Below are positions 1-5,488 of a stretch of DNA of 7,234 bases, piece by piece (position 1 is the stretch's first letter; every line of letters starts with the position of its first letter). The notes beneath the pieces are model-generated. The model was given only the letters and a program-made list of their open reading frames with translations. It was not told where the DNA came from and made no database searches. This DNA is from an uncultured Campylobacter sp. (GTDB lineage: Bacteria > Campylobacterota > Campylobacteria > Campylobacterales > Campylobacteraceae), in contig NZ_CALEDC010000212.1 in assembly GCF_937949835.1 (NCBI RefSeq), forward strand, positions 1 to 7,234. The letters are read 5' to 3'. The translations under genes and the position numbers were made by a program.

Positions 1-243
1 TTTAAATACGTTTTTCGGATTTGAATTGTAATCTATATCCCAGTAGCGAAACGCGAAGCTATCGACCTCTTCTTGGGTTACGTATTTGCTAAGACCCGGC
101 ACTTTTGAGACATTTGTATCGGCAGTGACGGTAAAATGGGTTTGTTTGCGCTCCGTAAGACCCGATCTTTCGGCTAGCAGATACAGCGCGCATACGACTA
201 TCACGCAGATAGCATAAATAAACCTAAGTTTGAAGCTTTTCAA
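1..243 (-). CDS. N-terminal part of a membrane-anchored protein, function unknown (runs off the window)
   Basis: Reading leftward from 243, an open frame of 81 codons continues without a stop to the window edge. It begins with TTG at 243-241. The start is well defined: an AAGGGG ribosome binding site lies about 5 bases upstream, and an in-frame TAA only 12 bases upstream excludes a longer protein. The N-terminus is basic (KSFKLR) followed by one hydrophobic stretch at about residues 8-23 (FIYAICVIVVCALYLL), so it is a single signal anchor or an uncleaved signal peptide. The rest (residues 24-81) is hydrophilic and should be periplasmic, with the piece SKYVTQEEVDSFAFRYW. I do not recognise the family. 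The piece around FAFRYW faintly recalls the N-terminal region of SH3/NlpC-P60 cell-wall peptidases of this group, but that is only an impression. It is separated by 394 bases from the fdhD string and probably has its own promoter. Confidence 0.72.
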   Translation of the reverse strand, partial: MKSFKLRFIYAICVIVVCALYLLAERSGLTERKQTHFTVTADTNVSKVPGLSKYVTQEEVDSFAFRYWDIDYNSNPKNVFK

Positions 244-269
244 AATTTCCCCTTAGAATTTTGCTCGCG

Positions 270-275
270 ACTATA
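270..275 (-). promoter_or_regulatory. Possible -10 element for the membrane-anchored protein gene
   Basis: On the minus strand this reads TATAGT, about 26 bases before the TTG start at 243, in an AT-rich patch (about 270-305) that stands out from the more GC-rich sequence to its right. No -35 is visible, which is normal for Campylobacter sigma-70 promoters. An alternative, TATATTTTA a little further upstream, cannot be excluded. Confidence 0.25.
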
Positions 276-377
276 TCTAATGAGTACTTAATAAAATATA
301 AATGTTAGATAGGCACGATAGGCAAAGCTGAGCGAAAAATGCGGTTAAGCCGGGTTTGAATGATGAATCTTTCGAGT

Positions 378-483
378 AAATTTGGCGAACGAATGTCGTG
401 TCATAGACCTTATTTGCGTAGCTACATCCTACATTTACAGACTATGCTAGGCTCTATATCCGAGGCTCGTTCGCCGTAAATTT
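378..483. repeat. Long imperfect inverted repeat, possible structured RNA or repeat element
   Basis: The left arm is AAATTTGGCGAACGA (378-392). The right arm is TCGTTCGCC (467-475) followed, after a 2-base bulge, by AAATTT (478-483). That gives 15 paired bases enclosing 74 bases. The interior can pair further: ATAG near 403 with CTAT near 453 next to CCT/AGG, and a GTAGCTAC palindrome at 418-425. The arms are seen directly; that this is an RNA gene or mobile repeat is a guess. Confidence 0.4.
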
Positions 484-637
484 TACCGCAACATCTTTGC
501 GCAACCTCTTCTTGAAAGCACAAACTACCGAAAACTATCGTCTTGCTAATGAGTGCGAGCCGCTACCGTATCACGAAAAGCGTATTTTACGGATCTGTTC
601 GCAAGCTGCTCGCGCGGCTATGAAGTGCGCTTGGCGG

Positions 638-826
638 CTATTTGCCGATAAAATTTTTCTGCAGCCACTCCATCGCTTTTTCTTCGCTTTCAAATCTGCC
701 GCTTTTGGCGACTTGAAACTGCCCCTCGTAGAAGCGAATTCTGATACCGTCCTGGACGCTATCTACCTTGATGCGCGTGATCCTGTCTTTGTTTAGATAG
801 GTTCGATCGTTTAGCTTTACAAACAT
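638..826 (-). CDS. Small conserved-looking hypothetical protein (62 aa), third gene of the fdhD string
   Basis: A 62-residue protein with a textbook start: AAAGGAG lies about 6 bases upstream of the ATG at 826. It begins 17 bases after the stop of the ModE-like gene and is read in the same direction, so it is almost certainly co-transcribed with fdhD and that regulator. I do not recognise the family. The first 40 residues alternate hydrophobic and charged residues as in a small beta sheet (FVKLNDRTYLNKDRITRIKV, then GIRIRFYEGQFQVAKS). Residues 46-60 (about FESEEKAMEWLQKNF) look like one amphipathic C-terminal helix. There is no cysteine, no signal peptide and no membrane segment, so it should be a soluble cytoplasmic protein. 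Placement suggests a link to molybdoenzyme maturation or regulation, but nothing in the sequence proves it. The opposite-strand frame overlapping it lacks a ribosome binding site. Confidence 0.8.
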   Translation of the reverse strand: MFVKLNDRTYLNKDRITRIKVDSVQDGIRIRFYEGQFQVAKSGRFESEEKAMEWLQKNFIGK

Positions 827-843
827 CGTTTTCTCCTTTAAAT

Positions 844-1635
844 TTAATGGTTTTTATCTGCCGCTTTACTTGCGTCTTTCTCGACCTCTTTTTTCAAAAA
901 AAGCTCCTTAAAGCGCTCATTTGCGTAGTTTTCTATATCACTTTGCAGCTGCTTATACGCGGCGATCAGCTCATAGGCGCGCTCATTTAGCGTCGTGCCC
1001 GCGGCATTGCCGCCGCCTTGCTTGGTGCTAAAGAGCTCCTCTTGCAGATTTTTTTGTAAAATTTGCAGATGGCTCCAGCACTTTTTGTAGTTCATCCCCA
1101 AAACCTCGGCGGCTTTAGAGATGGAGCCCGTCTGGGCGATCACGTCTAGCACTTCGGTTTTGCCCTTGCCGAAAATGAGCTCGCCCTGCGCATTTTCGAT
1201 CCAAGTTTTTGTTTTTACCCTCATTCTTTTGCCTTTCTTCTCTTTAAAGCAGCCCAACTGACAATATTTCACGTCTATGGCGTGCTCCTTAAGCGTAGAG
1301 CGCACGGTATCAAACCCCACTCCGCCGCTAGCTACGGCGCGGGCGTCGCGGCAAAAAATCCGCCTTTTCTCATCCAAAAACGGATTTAGCTTTTGCAGCG
1401 CCTTTATGCTGCCTCCGCTACATTGCAGCTTGCCGAACTGTCCGAGTTCGCAGCGATCTATCCGTATCCCTTCGCGTGCCGCAAGATCTCCTACTACGCT
1501 CGCGTCCACGCCTAATTTAGCGGCGATCTTAAACGCCGCGCCGCAATCGAGCTTGCCGCTTGGATTAAGTAAATTTAAAATCAGTCTTTTGATCTCGCTT
1601 GCTTTTTTATCGTCTATTCTGATATCTATCTCCAT
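844..1635 (-). CDS. modE: ModE-like transcriptional regulator with a duplicated N-terminal cysteine module
   Basis: 263 residues. The C-terminal part (about 151-235) is a ModE/LysR-type winged helix: the helix-turn-helix is TGSISKAAEVLGMNYKKCW (169-187), followed by a glycine-rich wing KQGGGNAAGTTLN (205-217) matching the GG-rich wing of E. coli ModE. In E. coli this domain is N-terminal and followed by two molybdate-binding (molbindin) domains; here no molbindin is present. Instead residues 24-132 hold two diverged copies of a module: C31...C62-ELGQF and C95...C125-QLGCF, spaced 31 and 30 residues. C72 and C129 are extra cysteines. The C-terminus (248-263) is lysine-rich. The start ATG at 1635 has a GAGGG ribosome site overlapping the 9-base gap after fdhD. 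C. jejuni has a ModE-like gene (Cj1507c) beside fdhD, which supports the call. Likely targets are molybdoenzyme or molybdate/tungstate transport genes (inference). The effector is unknown. Confidence 0.85.
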   Translation of the reverse strand: MEIDIRIDDKKASEIKRLILNLLNPSGKLDCGAAFKIAAKLGVDASVVGDLAAREGIRIDRCELGQFGKLQCSGGSIKALQKLNPFLDEKRRIFCRDARAVASGGVGFDTVRSTLKEHAIDVKYCQLGCFKEKKGKRMRVKTKTWIENAQGELIFGKGKTEVLDVIAQTGSISKAAEVLGMNYKKCWSHLQILQKNLQEELFSTKQGGGNAAGTTLNERAYELIAAYKQLQSDIENYANERFKELFLKKEVEKDASKAADKNH

Positions 1636-1644
1636 GCCGCCCTC

Positions 1645-2427
1645 TTAACTCAAAATTCTCTCTTCGCCGCTATAGACGTTTAAATTTTCGCCGCGCGCGA
1701 AGCCGCAAAGGGTAAGATCAAATTTACGCGCAATCACGACACCGAGACTCGTAGGAGCCGTACGCGAAACAAGCGCGCTAACGCCGCTCATCACGGCTTT
1801 GGCTACCATTTCAGAGCTTAGTCTGCCGCTTACCAAAAGAAGCGAGCCCTGCGTATCGCACCCCGCCAAGACCGCCTTGCCGACCGATTTATCGATGGTA
1901 TTGTGCTGGGCGATATCCTCGCCGATAAAATACTCGCCGCTCGCGGTAAAGAGCTTTGCGGTGTGCACACAGCCCGTCATCTCGTAAAGCTCGCACTGCG
2001 TGTAAAACTCGCTCATCAAATTTAAAATTTCATTCTTATGAAATTTAGCATCCGAGCGGACTTTGCGCGCCGCCATCGCTGCAGGATCGATATTTGCGGT
2101 AGAGCTGCGCCCACAGCCGCTGATGATGACCTTTTCGGCATCGAAGCTATTTAGCCGCTTTTCGTTTATCTCGCCGCAGACATTCACGCTAAGCCCGTCA
2201 GGCGCGAGCTCGATGCTTCTTATACCGCTTGGATCCGAAATCAAATTTTCGCTCAGCAAATAGCCTACCGCGAGCGCCTTTAAATCGCTCGGAGTCGCCA
2301 TCAGCGCGCCGAAACGCTTGCCGTTTAGTAAAATTTCAAACTTGATCTCGCGCACCAAGATATCGCTTACGATCCTTCTTTCATCCCCTTTAAATTTAAC
2401 TATCTCCGCCCTATAAATCGGCTCCAT
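1645..2427 (-). CDS. fdhD: FdhD, sulfurtransferase needed for formate dehydrogenase activity
   Basis: 260 residues, the usual family length. FdhD takes sulfur from a cysteine desulfurase and passes it to the bis-MGD cofactor of formate dehydrogenase before or during insertion; without it FDH is inactive. Family landmarks seen: TPSDLKALAVGYLLSE (45-60), SGCGRSS (103-109), TGCVHTAKLF (151-160), GEDIAQHNTIDKSVGKAV (169-186), corresponding to the family's EDxGRHNAxDKxxG, and SGRLSSEMVAKAV (200-212). E. coli FdhD uses a CxxC pair in this loop; here only the first cysteine (C105) is kept and the second position is serine (S108). Additional cysteines lie at 84, 145, 153, 190 and 241. The ATG at 2427 is preceded by AAGGAAGG. 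It is the first gene of the fdhD / ModE-like / 62-residue string and lies 274 bases downstream of the FDH stop, behind a terminator, so it is probably transcribed separately. I see no clear -10 in 2428-2547. Confidence 0.95.
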   Translation of the reverse strand: MEPIYRAEIVKFKGDERRIVSDILVREIKFEILLNGKRFGALMATPSDLKALAVGYLLSENLISDPSGIRSIELAPDGLSVNVCGEINEKRLNSFDAEKVIISGCGRSSTANIDPAAMAARKVRSDAKFHKNEILNLMSEFYTQCELYEMTGCVHTAKLFTASGEYFIGEDIAQHNTIDKSVGKAVLAGCDTQGSLLLVSGRLSSEMVAKAVMSGVSALVSRTAPTSLGVVIARKFDLTLCGFARGENLNVYSGEERILS

Positions 2428-2547
2428 AGACCTTCCTTATTTTAATTTCGCCCATATCGTAGTGAAATTTTGCTTAAATAGCCTTAATTCGCCGAAGTAA
2501 AGCCGAAGCGGCGTGCGTAAATTTAAAGCGCTCGCAGTTTTGTATTT

Positions 2548-2572
2548 AAAAAATCGCGTGGAAAATTCCACG
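2548..2572 (-). terminator. Rho-independent terminator downstream of the FDH gene
   Basis: On the minus strand a perfect 7-bp stem CGTGGAA/TTCCACG (2572-2557) is followed after 3 bases (CGA, 2556-2554) by six T (2553-2548). It lies about 130 bases past the FDH stop and about 120 bases before fdhD, so it should separate the two transcripts. Confidence 0.7.
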
Positions 2573-2612
2573 AGCCACTTGCACCGTAAGCACAAGCGGC
2601 CATGAAACACCC

Positions 2613-2675
2613 GCAAAGATAAAATTTCATCAAATTTTGCCGCTGCCAGCAGCCGCGATTAAATTTCATCTTTGC
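2613..2675. repeat. 15-bp inverted repeat in the FDH 3' untranslated region
   Basis: Arms GCAAAGATAAAATTT (2613-2627) and AAATTTCATCTTTGC (2661-2675) pair with a single mismatch around 33 bases. It sits between the hairpin just after the FDH stop and the T-tract terminator, so in FDH mRNA it could form a stable 3' stem that blocks exonucleases. It lacks a T-tract of its own. Confidence 0.5.
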
Positions 2676-2680
2676 AAAGC

Positions 2681-2698
2681 GGGCGGAGTTTACCGCCC
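2681..2698 (-). terminator. GC-rich hairpin directly after the FDH stop (weak terminator or mRNA 3' stem)
   Basis: A perfect 6-bp stem GGGCGG/CCGCCC with a 6-base loop starts 3 bases past the FDH TAG (2704-2702). No T-run follows on the minus strand, so it is not a canonical rho-independent terminator by itself. It may act as a 3' stabilising stem together with the structures that follow. Confidence 0.4.
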
Positions 2699-2701
2699 AA
2701 A

Positions 2702-4954
2702 CTACCTATGCACCGGCGATAGATAAGGTTTCTCGGAGTGCATCGACATCTCGTTTTGTCTTCTGAACTCGATAAACTCGCTCTCGCTAAGTTTTCTGAT
2801 ATTTGCGATCGTCATTTTTAGCGGCGGGATGCCCGATAGCGGATCAAGATCGCCCGCATGCACGAGCTCGTTGCCGTCGGCCTCGCTGTAATGGAAGGTC
2901 GTAAAGATCGTGCCCTCTTTTAGATCCGGATTTATGCGAAGCTTCGCGGCGATCTGACCGCGCTTATTTTTGACGAGCGCGTAGCAGCCTTCGGTAAGCT
3001 CGCGTTCGCGTGCGATGTCGGGGCTTACCTCGATGAGCGCGCCTTCTGCGCCCGCACCGTACTCTAGCGCGCGGCACTCTCTCGTCATCGTACCAGTATG
3101 GTAGTGATAAACCTTACGCCCGGTCGTAAATAAGCACGGATAAATTTCATCCGGAATCTCGCTAAGCGCGCCGCTTCCTACCGGATAATCATCCGGAATT
3201 TTCATCTTGGCTCTAAAATCCGCCTCCGCTTTAGCGCGCCCCTCTTTATCATCCACGTAAAGCACCGGCACCATTCTAAATTTACCGTCAGGCAGCATCG
3301 ATTTATGATCTGCATAAAGCACCGGTGTGCCCGGATGATCTTCATCAGGACATGGCCAGCTGATGCCGCCTAGCTTATCTAGCCTATAGTAGCTAATACC
3401 GCCGAAAAATTTAGGCATTAATGCACGCACTTCGTTCCAAATTTCTTCCGCACTTAAAAAATCAAACCCTTCAAGTCCCATTCTTTGCGCGATATTGCAA
3501 ACTACCTTCCAATCAGGCTCTACGCCAGGAGCCGGCTCGCTTGCCTTGCGCGTGCGCTGGACGCGGCGAGAAGTGTTTAAAAAGGTGCCGTCCTTCTCGC
3601 CCCAGCCAGCAGCAGGTAGTACGACGTCGGCCTTCTGTGCACTCTCGGTAAAGAAAAGATCCTGCACGATAAAGCAATCCAGATGGTGCGTTGCGTGCAC
3701 GAAGTGTTCCGTCCAAGGATCGCTCATTACGGGGTTTTCACCGTAAACGTAGAGTAGCTTCAGCTCGCCGCTATCCATCTTATCTGGAGCAATCGTAAGT
3801 TTAAAGCCCGGAGTTGGATTTAGCTCAAAGTGCCATACTCTGCGCGCTTGCTCCTGAGCATAAGCGGAATTTACTGCACCTGCCGGGATGACGTTAGGCA
3901 GCGCACCCATGTCGCATGCGCCCTGGACGTTATTTTGACCGCGCAAAGGATTTACGCCTGCACCTCGTTTGCCTAAATTTCCAGTCAAAATGGCTAAATT
4001 TGAAAGCGAAAATACGTTTGAGGTACCGTCGCTAAACTGCGTGATACCCATCGTGTAGCAGATTGCCGCTGCGCCTGCTTTAGCATACATTCTAGCAGCT
4101 TCGATTACGAGCTCTTTTTTCACGCCGGTCTCGCGCTCGAATCGCTCAGGAGTAAAGTCCTTAACCGCTTCTTTTAGATACTCGTAGCCGTGAGCGTAGT
4201 TTTTGATAAACTCGTCATCTTGCAAATTTTCGGCAATGATAACATTCATAATGGTATTTAGCGTCTTGATATTCGCGCCCACCGGGATTTGCAGATAGAT
4301 ATCAGCTTTTTTCGCCATATCTGTGCGCTTCGGATCTACTACGATCATCTTGGCGCCGCGCTGAAGCCCGCGCTGCATCTGCATGGCAATGATCGGGTGA
4401 CACTCGCTTGTGTTTGTGCCGATGAGTAAAAATACGTCCGTATCGGTAGCGAATTCTACCAAATCGTTCGTCATCGTTCCGTTTCCTAGCGTGTTGGCAA
4501 GACCTGCCACTGTAGGAGCGTGTCAAAGACGGGCGCAGTGATCGACGTTGTTGCTGCCCTGAGCTCGGAAAAATTTCTGGAAAACGTAGTTGTCTTCGTT
4601 ATTTGAGCGCGCCGAGCTAAAGCCCATTATTGAGCTTGGGCCATATTTAGCGACGGTCTCTTTAAATTTAGACGCTACAAAATCGTAAGCCTCTTCAAAG
4701 CTTACCTCCTCAAGCTTACCGCTTCTATCAAATACTCCGTTTTTCTTACGGATCATAGGTTTGGCAAGGCGTTTTGGAGAGTTTACGAACTCCCAGCCGA
4801 ACATCCCTTTTAAGCATAGCTCACCGTCATTTACGTGGTGGGCCTGCGTAGGGCGCGCGTTTACGATCCTGCCGTCTTTTACGATAAGATCGATACCACA
4901 GCCGGTGCCGCAGTAAGGACAAGTCGTTTTGACAATCTTTTCTCTGGACTGCAT
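2702..4954 (-). CDS. fdhF: Selenocysteine-containing formate dehydrogenase, catalytic subunit (FdhF/FDH-H type), complete through an in-frame TGA
   Basis: Oxidises formate to CO2 at a Mo/W-bis-MGD centre. Read through the TGA at 4525-4523 it gives 750 residues, close to E. coli FDH-H (715). The TGA lies in VDHCARL-U-HAPTVAGL, aligning with E. coli VDCCARV-U-HGPSVAGL, so residue 144 is selenocysteine and H145 the adjacent catalytic histidine. The [4Fe-4S] cysteines are C12, C15, C19 and C47 (CPYCGTGC...LCLKG), with electron-relay K49. R338 in RGQNNVQGACDMGA matches the conserved formate-site arginine. The C-terminal molydopterin-dinucleotide-binding domain starts near residue 600 (FTTGRKVYHYHTGTM). 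No Tat leader is present, unlike the exported FdhA of C. jejuni, so a cytoplasmic enzyme is likely. I chose ATG at 4954 because AAGGAA lies 7 bases upstream; a GTG at 4984 lies nearer the promoter and has no such site. No small FeS or cytochrome subunit gene accompanies it in the window, so its electron partner is unknown; fdhA would be an alternative symbol. Confidence 0.93.
4495..4522 (-). promoter_or_regulatory. SECIS-like element just after the Sec codon
   Basis: Thirteen bases after the TGA the mRNA can form a perfect 5-bp stem UGGCA/UGCCA (4509-4495) closing a GGUCU loop. The GCAGGUCU core, the GU in the loop and the distance from the UGA match the E. coli fdhF SECIS as I remember it. 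Part of this similarity is forced by the conserved VAGL residues, so the RNA evidence is not fully independent of the protein. Confidence 0.75.
4523..4525 (-). other. Selenocysteine codon (TGA) of formate dehydrogenase
   Basis: In-frame TGA encoding residue 144 of the FDH. Both flanks are in the same frame and match FDH-H on either side (DHCARL before, HAPTVAGLANTLGNG after). No base needs to be added or removed, which rules out a frameshift. Decoding requires SelB, tRNA-Sec and SelA encoded elsewhere. Confidence 0.95.
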
Positions 4955-5002
4955 AATATTCCTTTCAAGAATTTTGGTTTGCACGGCTATTATACTTTCT
5001 AG

Positions 5003-5008
5003 ATTATA
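5003..5008 (-). promoter_or_regulatory. Candidate -10 element for the FDH gene
   Basis: A perfect TATAAT on the minus strand preceded by TTTT, the typical T-rich Campylobacter context. The predicted start near 4996 gives a leader of about 42 bases to the ATG at 4954. A second TATAAT at 4994-4989 has a poorer (non-T-rich) context. Confidence 0.5.
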
Positions 5009-5034
5009 AAAGAATTTTTAAATTAGTGAATTTT

Positions 5035-5054
5035 TTTAAGCAAAATTTAAGCAA
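5035..5054. repeat. Tandem 9-bp direct repeat with 11-bp period upstream of the FDH promoter
   Basis: TTTAAGCAA occurs at 5035-5043 and again at 5046-5054, an 11-bp period (one helical turn). Relative to a start near 4996 it covers about -39 to -58, where activators of the OmpR/PhoB response-regulator type bind 11-bp direct repeats. The repeat is seen; the binding role is an inference. Confidence 0.4.
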
Positions 5055-5073
5055 TATGCAAATCCCGCATATT
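5053..5073. promoter_or_regulatory. 21-bp operator-like dyad
   Basis: AATATGC (5053-5059) and GCATATT (5067-5073) form a perfect 7-bp dyad around AAATCCC. It touches the right end of the tandem repeat. Half-sites rich in TAT resemble ModE operators only loosely, and the ligand or protein cannot be named from the sequence. Confidence 0.35.
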
Positions 5074-5403
5074 AAATTGAATAGATAAATTTTACGATTT
5101 TGTCTCGATAATGACGGTATTTGCGCGTAAAATTTATCGCTTATCGCAAAAGACGCTTTTTAAGCTAACTTTTATAATTTTAATAGAATTTTGAAATTAT
5201 ATTACGCTCCGTTTTATTTCAAAGCACAATTAAATTTTGATGAAATTTTAATGCTGATTTATCGGTATAATATATTAATTTAATTCAATGAAAATATATA
5301 TTAAAATTTATCAAAAACTCGCTGTCCTGATAAAATTTGAGCCACTAAATTTAAAATTTATAAAATTATTATTTTATATCTGAAATTCATTGCAGAAAAA
5401 ACC

Positions 5404-5417
5404 TTGATTTTAATCTA
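5404..5417. promoter_or_regulatory. FNR/CRP-family-like binding site upstream of napA
   Basis: TTGAT-TTTA-ATCTA matches the FNR consensus TTGAT-N4-ATCAA in 9 of 10 positions. Its centre (5410.5) lies about 40.5 bases before the start predicted from the -10 at 5439-5444, the position used by class II activators. Which CRP/FNR-family member would bind is not known. Confidence 0.4.
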
Positions 5418-5438
5418 GACTAAGCTGTTTTTTTATGC

Positions 5439-5444
5439 TATTAT
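5439..5444 (+). promoter_or_regulatory. Candidate extended -10 of the napA promoter
   Basis: TATTAT preceded by TG-C (an extended -10) and by a run of seven T plus A. The predicted start near 5451 gives a leader of about 38 bases before the napA ATG. The T-rich stretch in front fits Campylobacter sigma-70 promoters. Confidence 0.45.
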
Positions 5445-5488
5445 TCAAAATCTTAGTAGAAATTAATTCTAAACGAAAGGTTAATCTC

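Larger units (their letters stand above)
244..637. other. 394-base spacer without a supportable gene
   Basis: Between the 62-residue gene and the membrane-anchored protein gene I see no convincing coding region. All three minus-strand frames carry several stops. The plus-strand frame that opens with TTG at 497 has no ribosome binding site and runs antisense into the well-supported gene at 638-826. Only about 244-310 is AT-rich. From about 310 to 637 the base composition is closer to that of the genes than to that of the true promoter spacer at 4955-5488, which may point to a decayed gene, an RNA gene or a dispersed repeat. It holds a long imperfect inverted repeat (378-483) and a small nested hairpin (566-592, arms CCGTA/TACGG around ACG/CGT). 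No T-tract follows that hairpin on either strand, so it is not a clear terminator. Confidence 0.6.
4955..5488. promoter_or_regulatory. Divergent AT-rich promoter region between the FDH gene and napA
   Basis: 534 bases, far more AT-rich than the flanking genes, with no supportable gene (the longest candidate, an ATG at 5288 for 32 codons, has no ribosome site). It holds candidate -10 elements for FDH on the left and for napA on the right, a tandem direct repeat and a dyad upstream of FDH, and an FNR/CRP-like dyad upstream of napA. Other TATAAT matches on the plus strand at 5173-5178 and 5266-5271 could be additional napA promoters, though in such AT-rich DNA they may be chance. TTATCGC is repeated in tandem at 5134-5147. 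Confidence 0.8.

Noticed and set aside
497..796. 99-codon plus-strand frame
   Set aside because: It starts with TTG without a ribosome site and is largely antisense to the 62-residue gene, which has a strong ribosome site and operon context.
1277..1648. 123-codon plus-strand frame
   Set aside because: It is antisense to the ModE-like gene, has no ribosome site, and is explained by the codon use of the real gene. The same holds for plus-strand frames inside fdhD and FDH, and for minus-strand frames inside napA.
2702..4984. FDH as a pseudogene broken by a nonsense mutation or frameshift
   Set aside because: The TGA is in frame, falls on the known selenocysteine position, is followed by histidine and a SECIS-like hairpin, and both halves are intact with all cofactor residues.
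4955..4984. GTG at 4984 as the FDH start, adding ten residues
   Set aside because: It has no ribosome site, lies close to the predicted promoter, and the added residues do not form a leader; ATG at 4954 has AAGGAA at proper spacing.
5288..5386. 32-codon frame starting ATG at 5288
   Set aside because: No ribosome site and a low-complexity AT-rich composition; it is expected by chance in this spacer.
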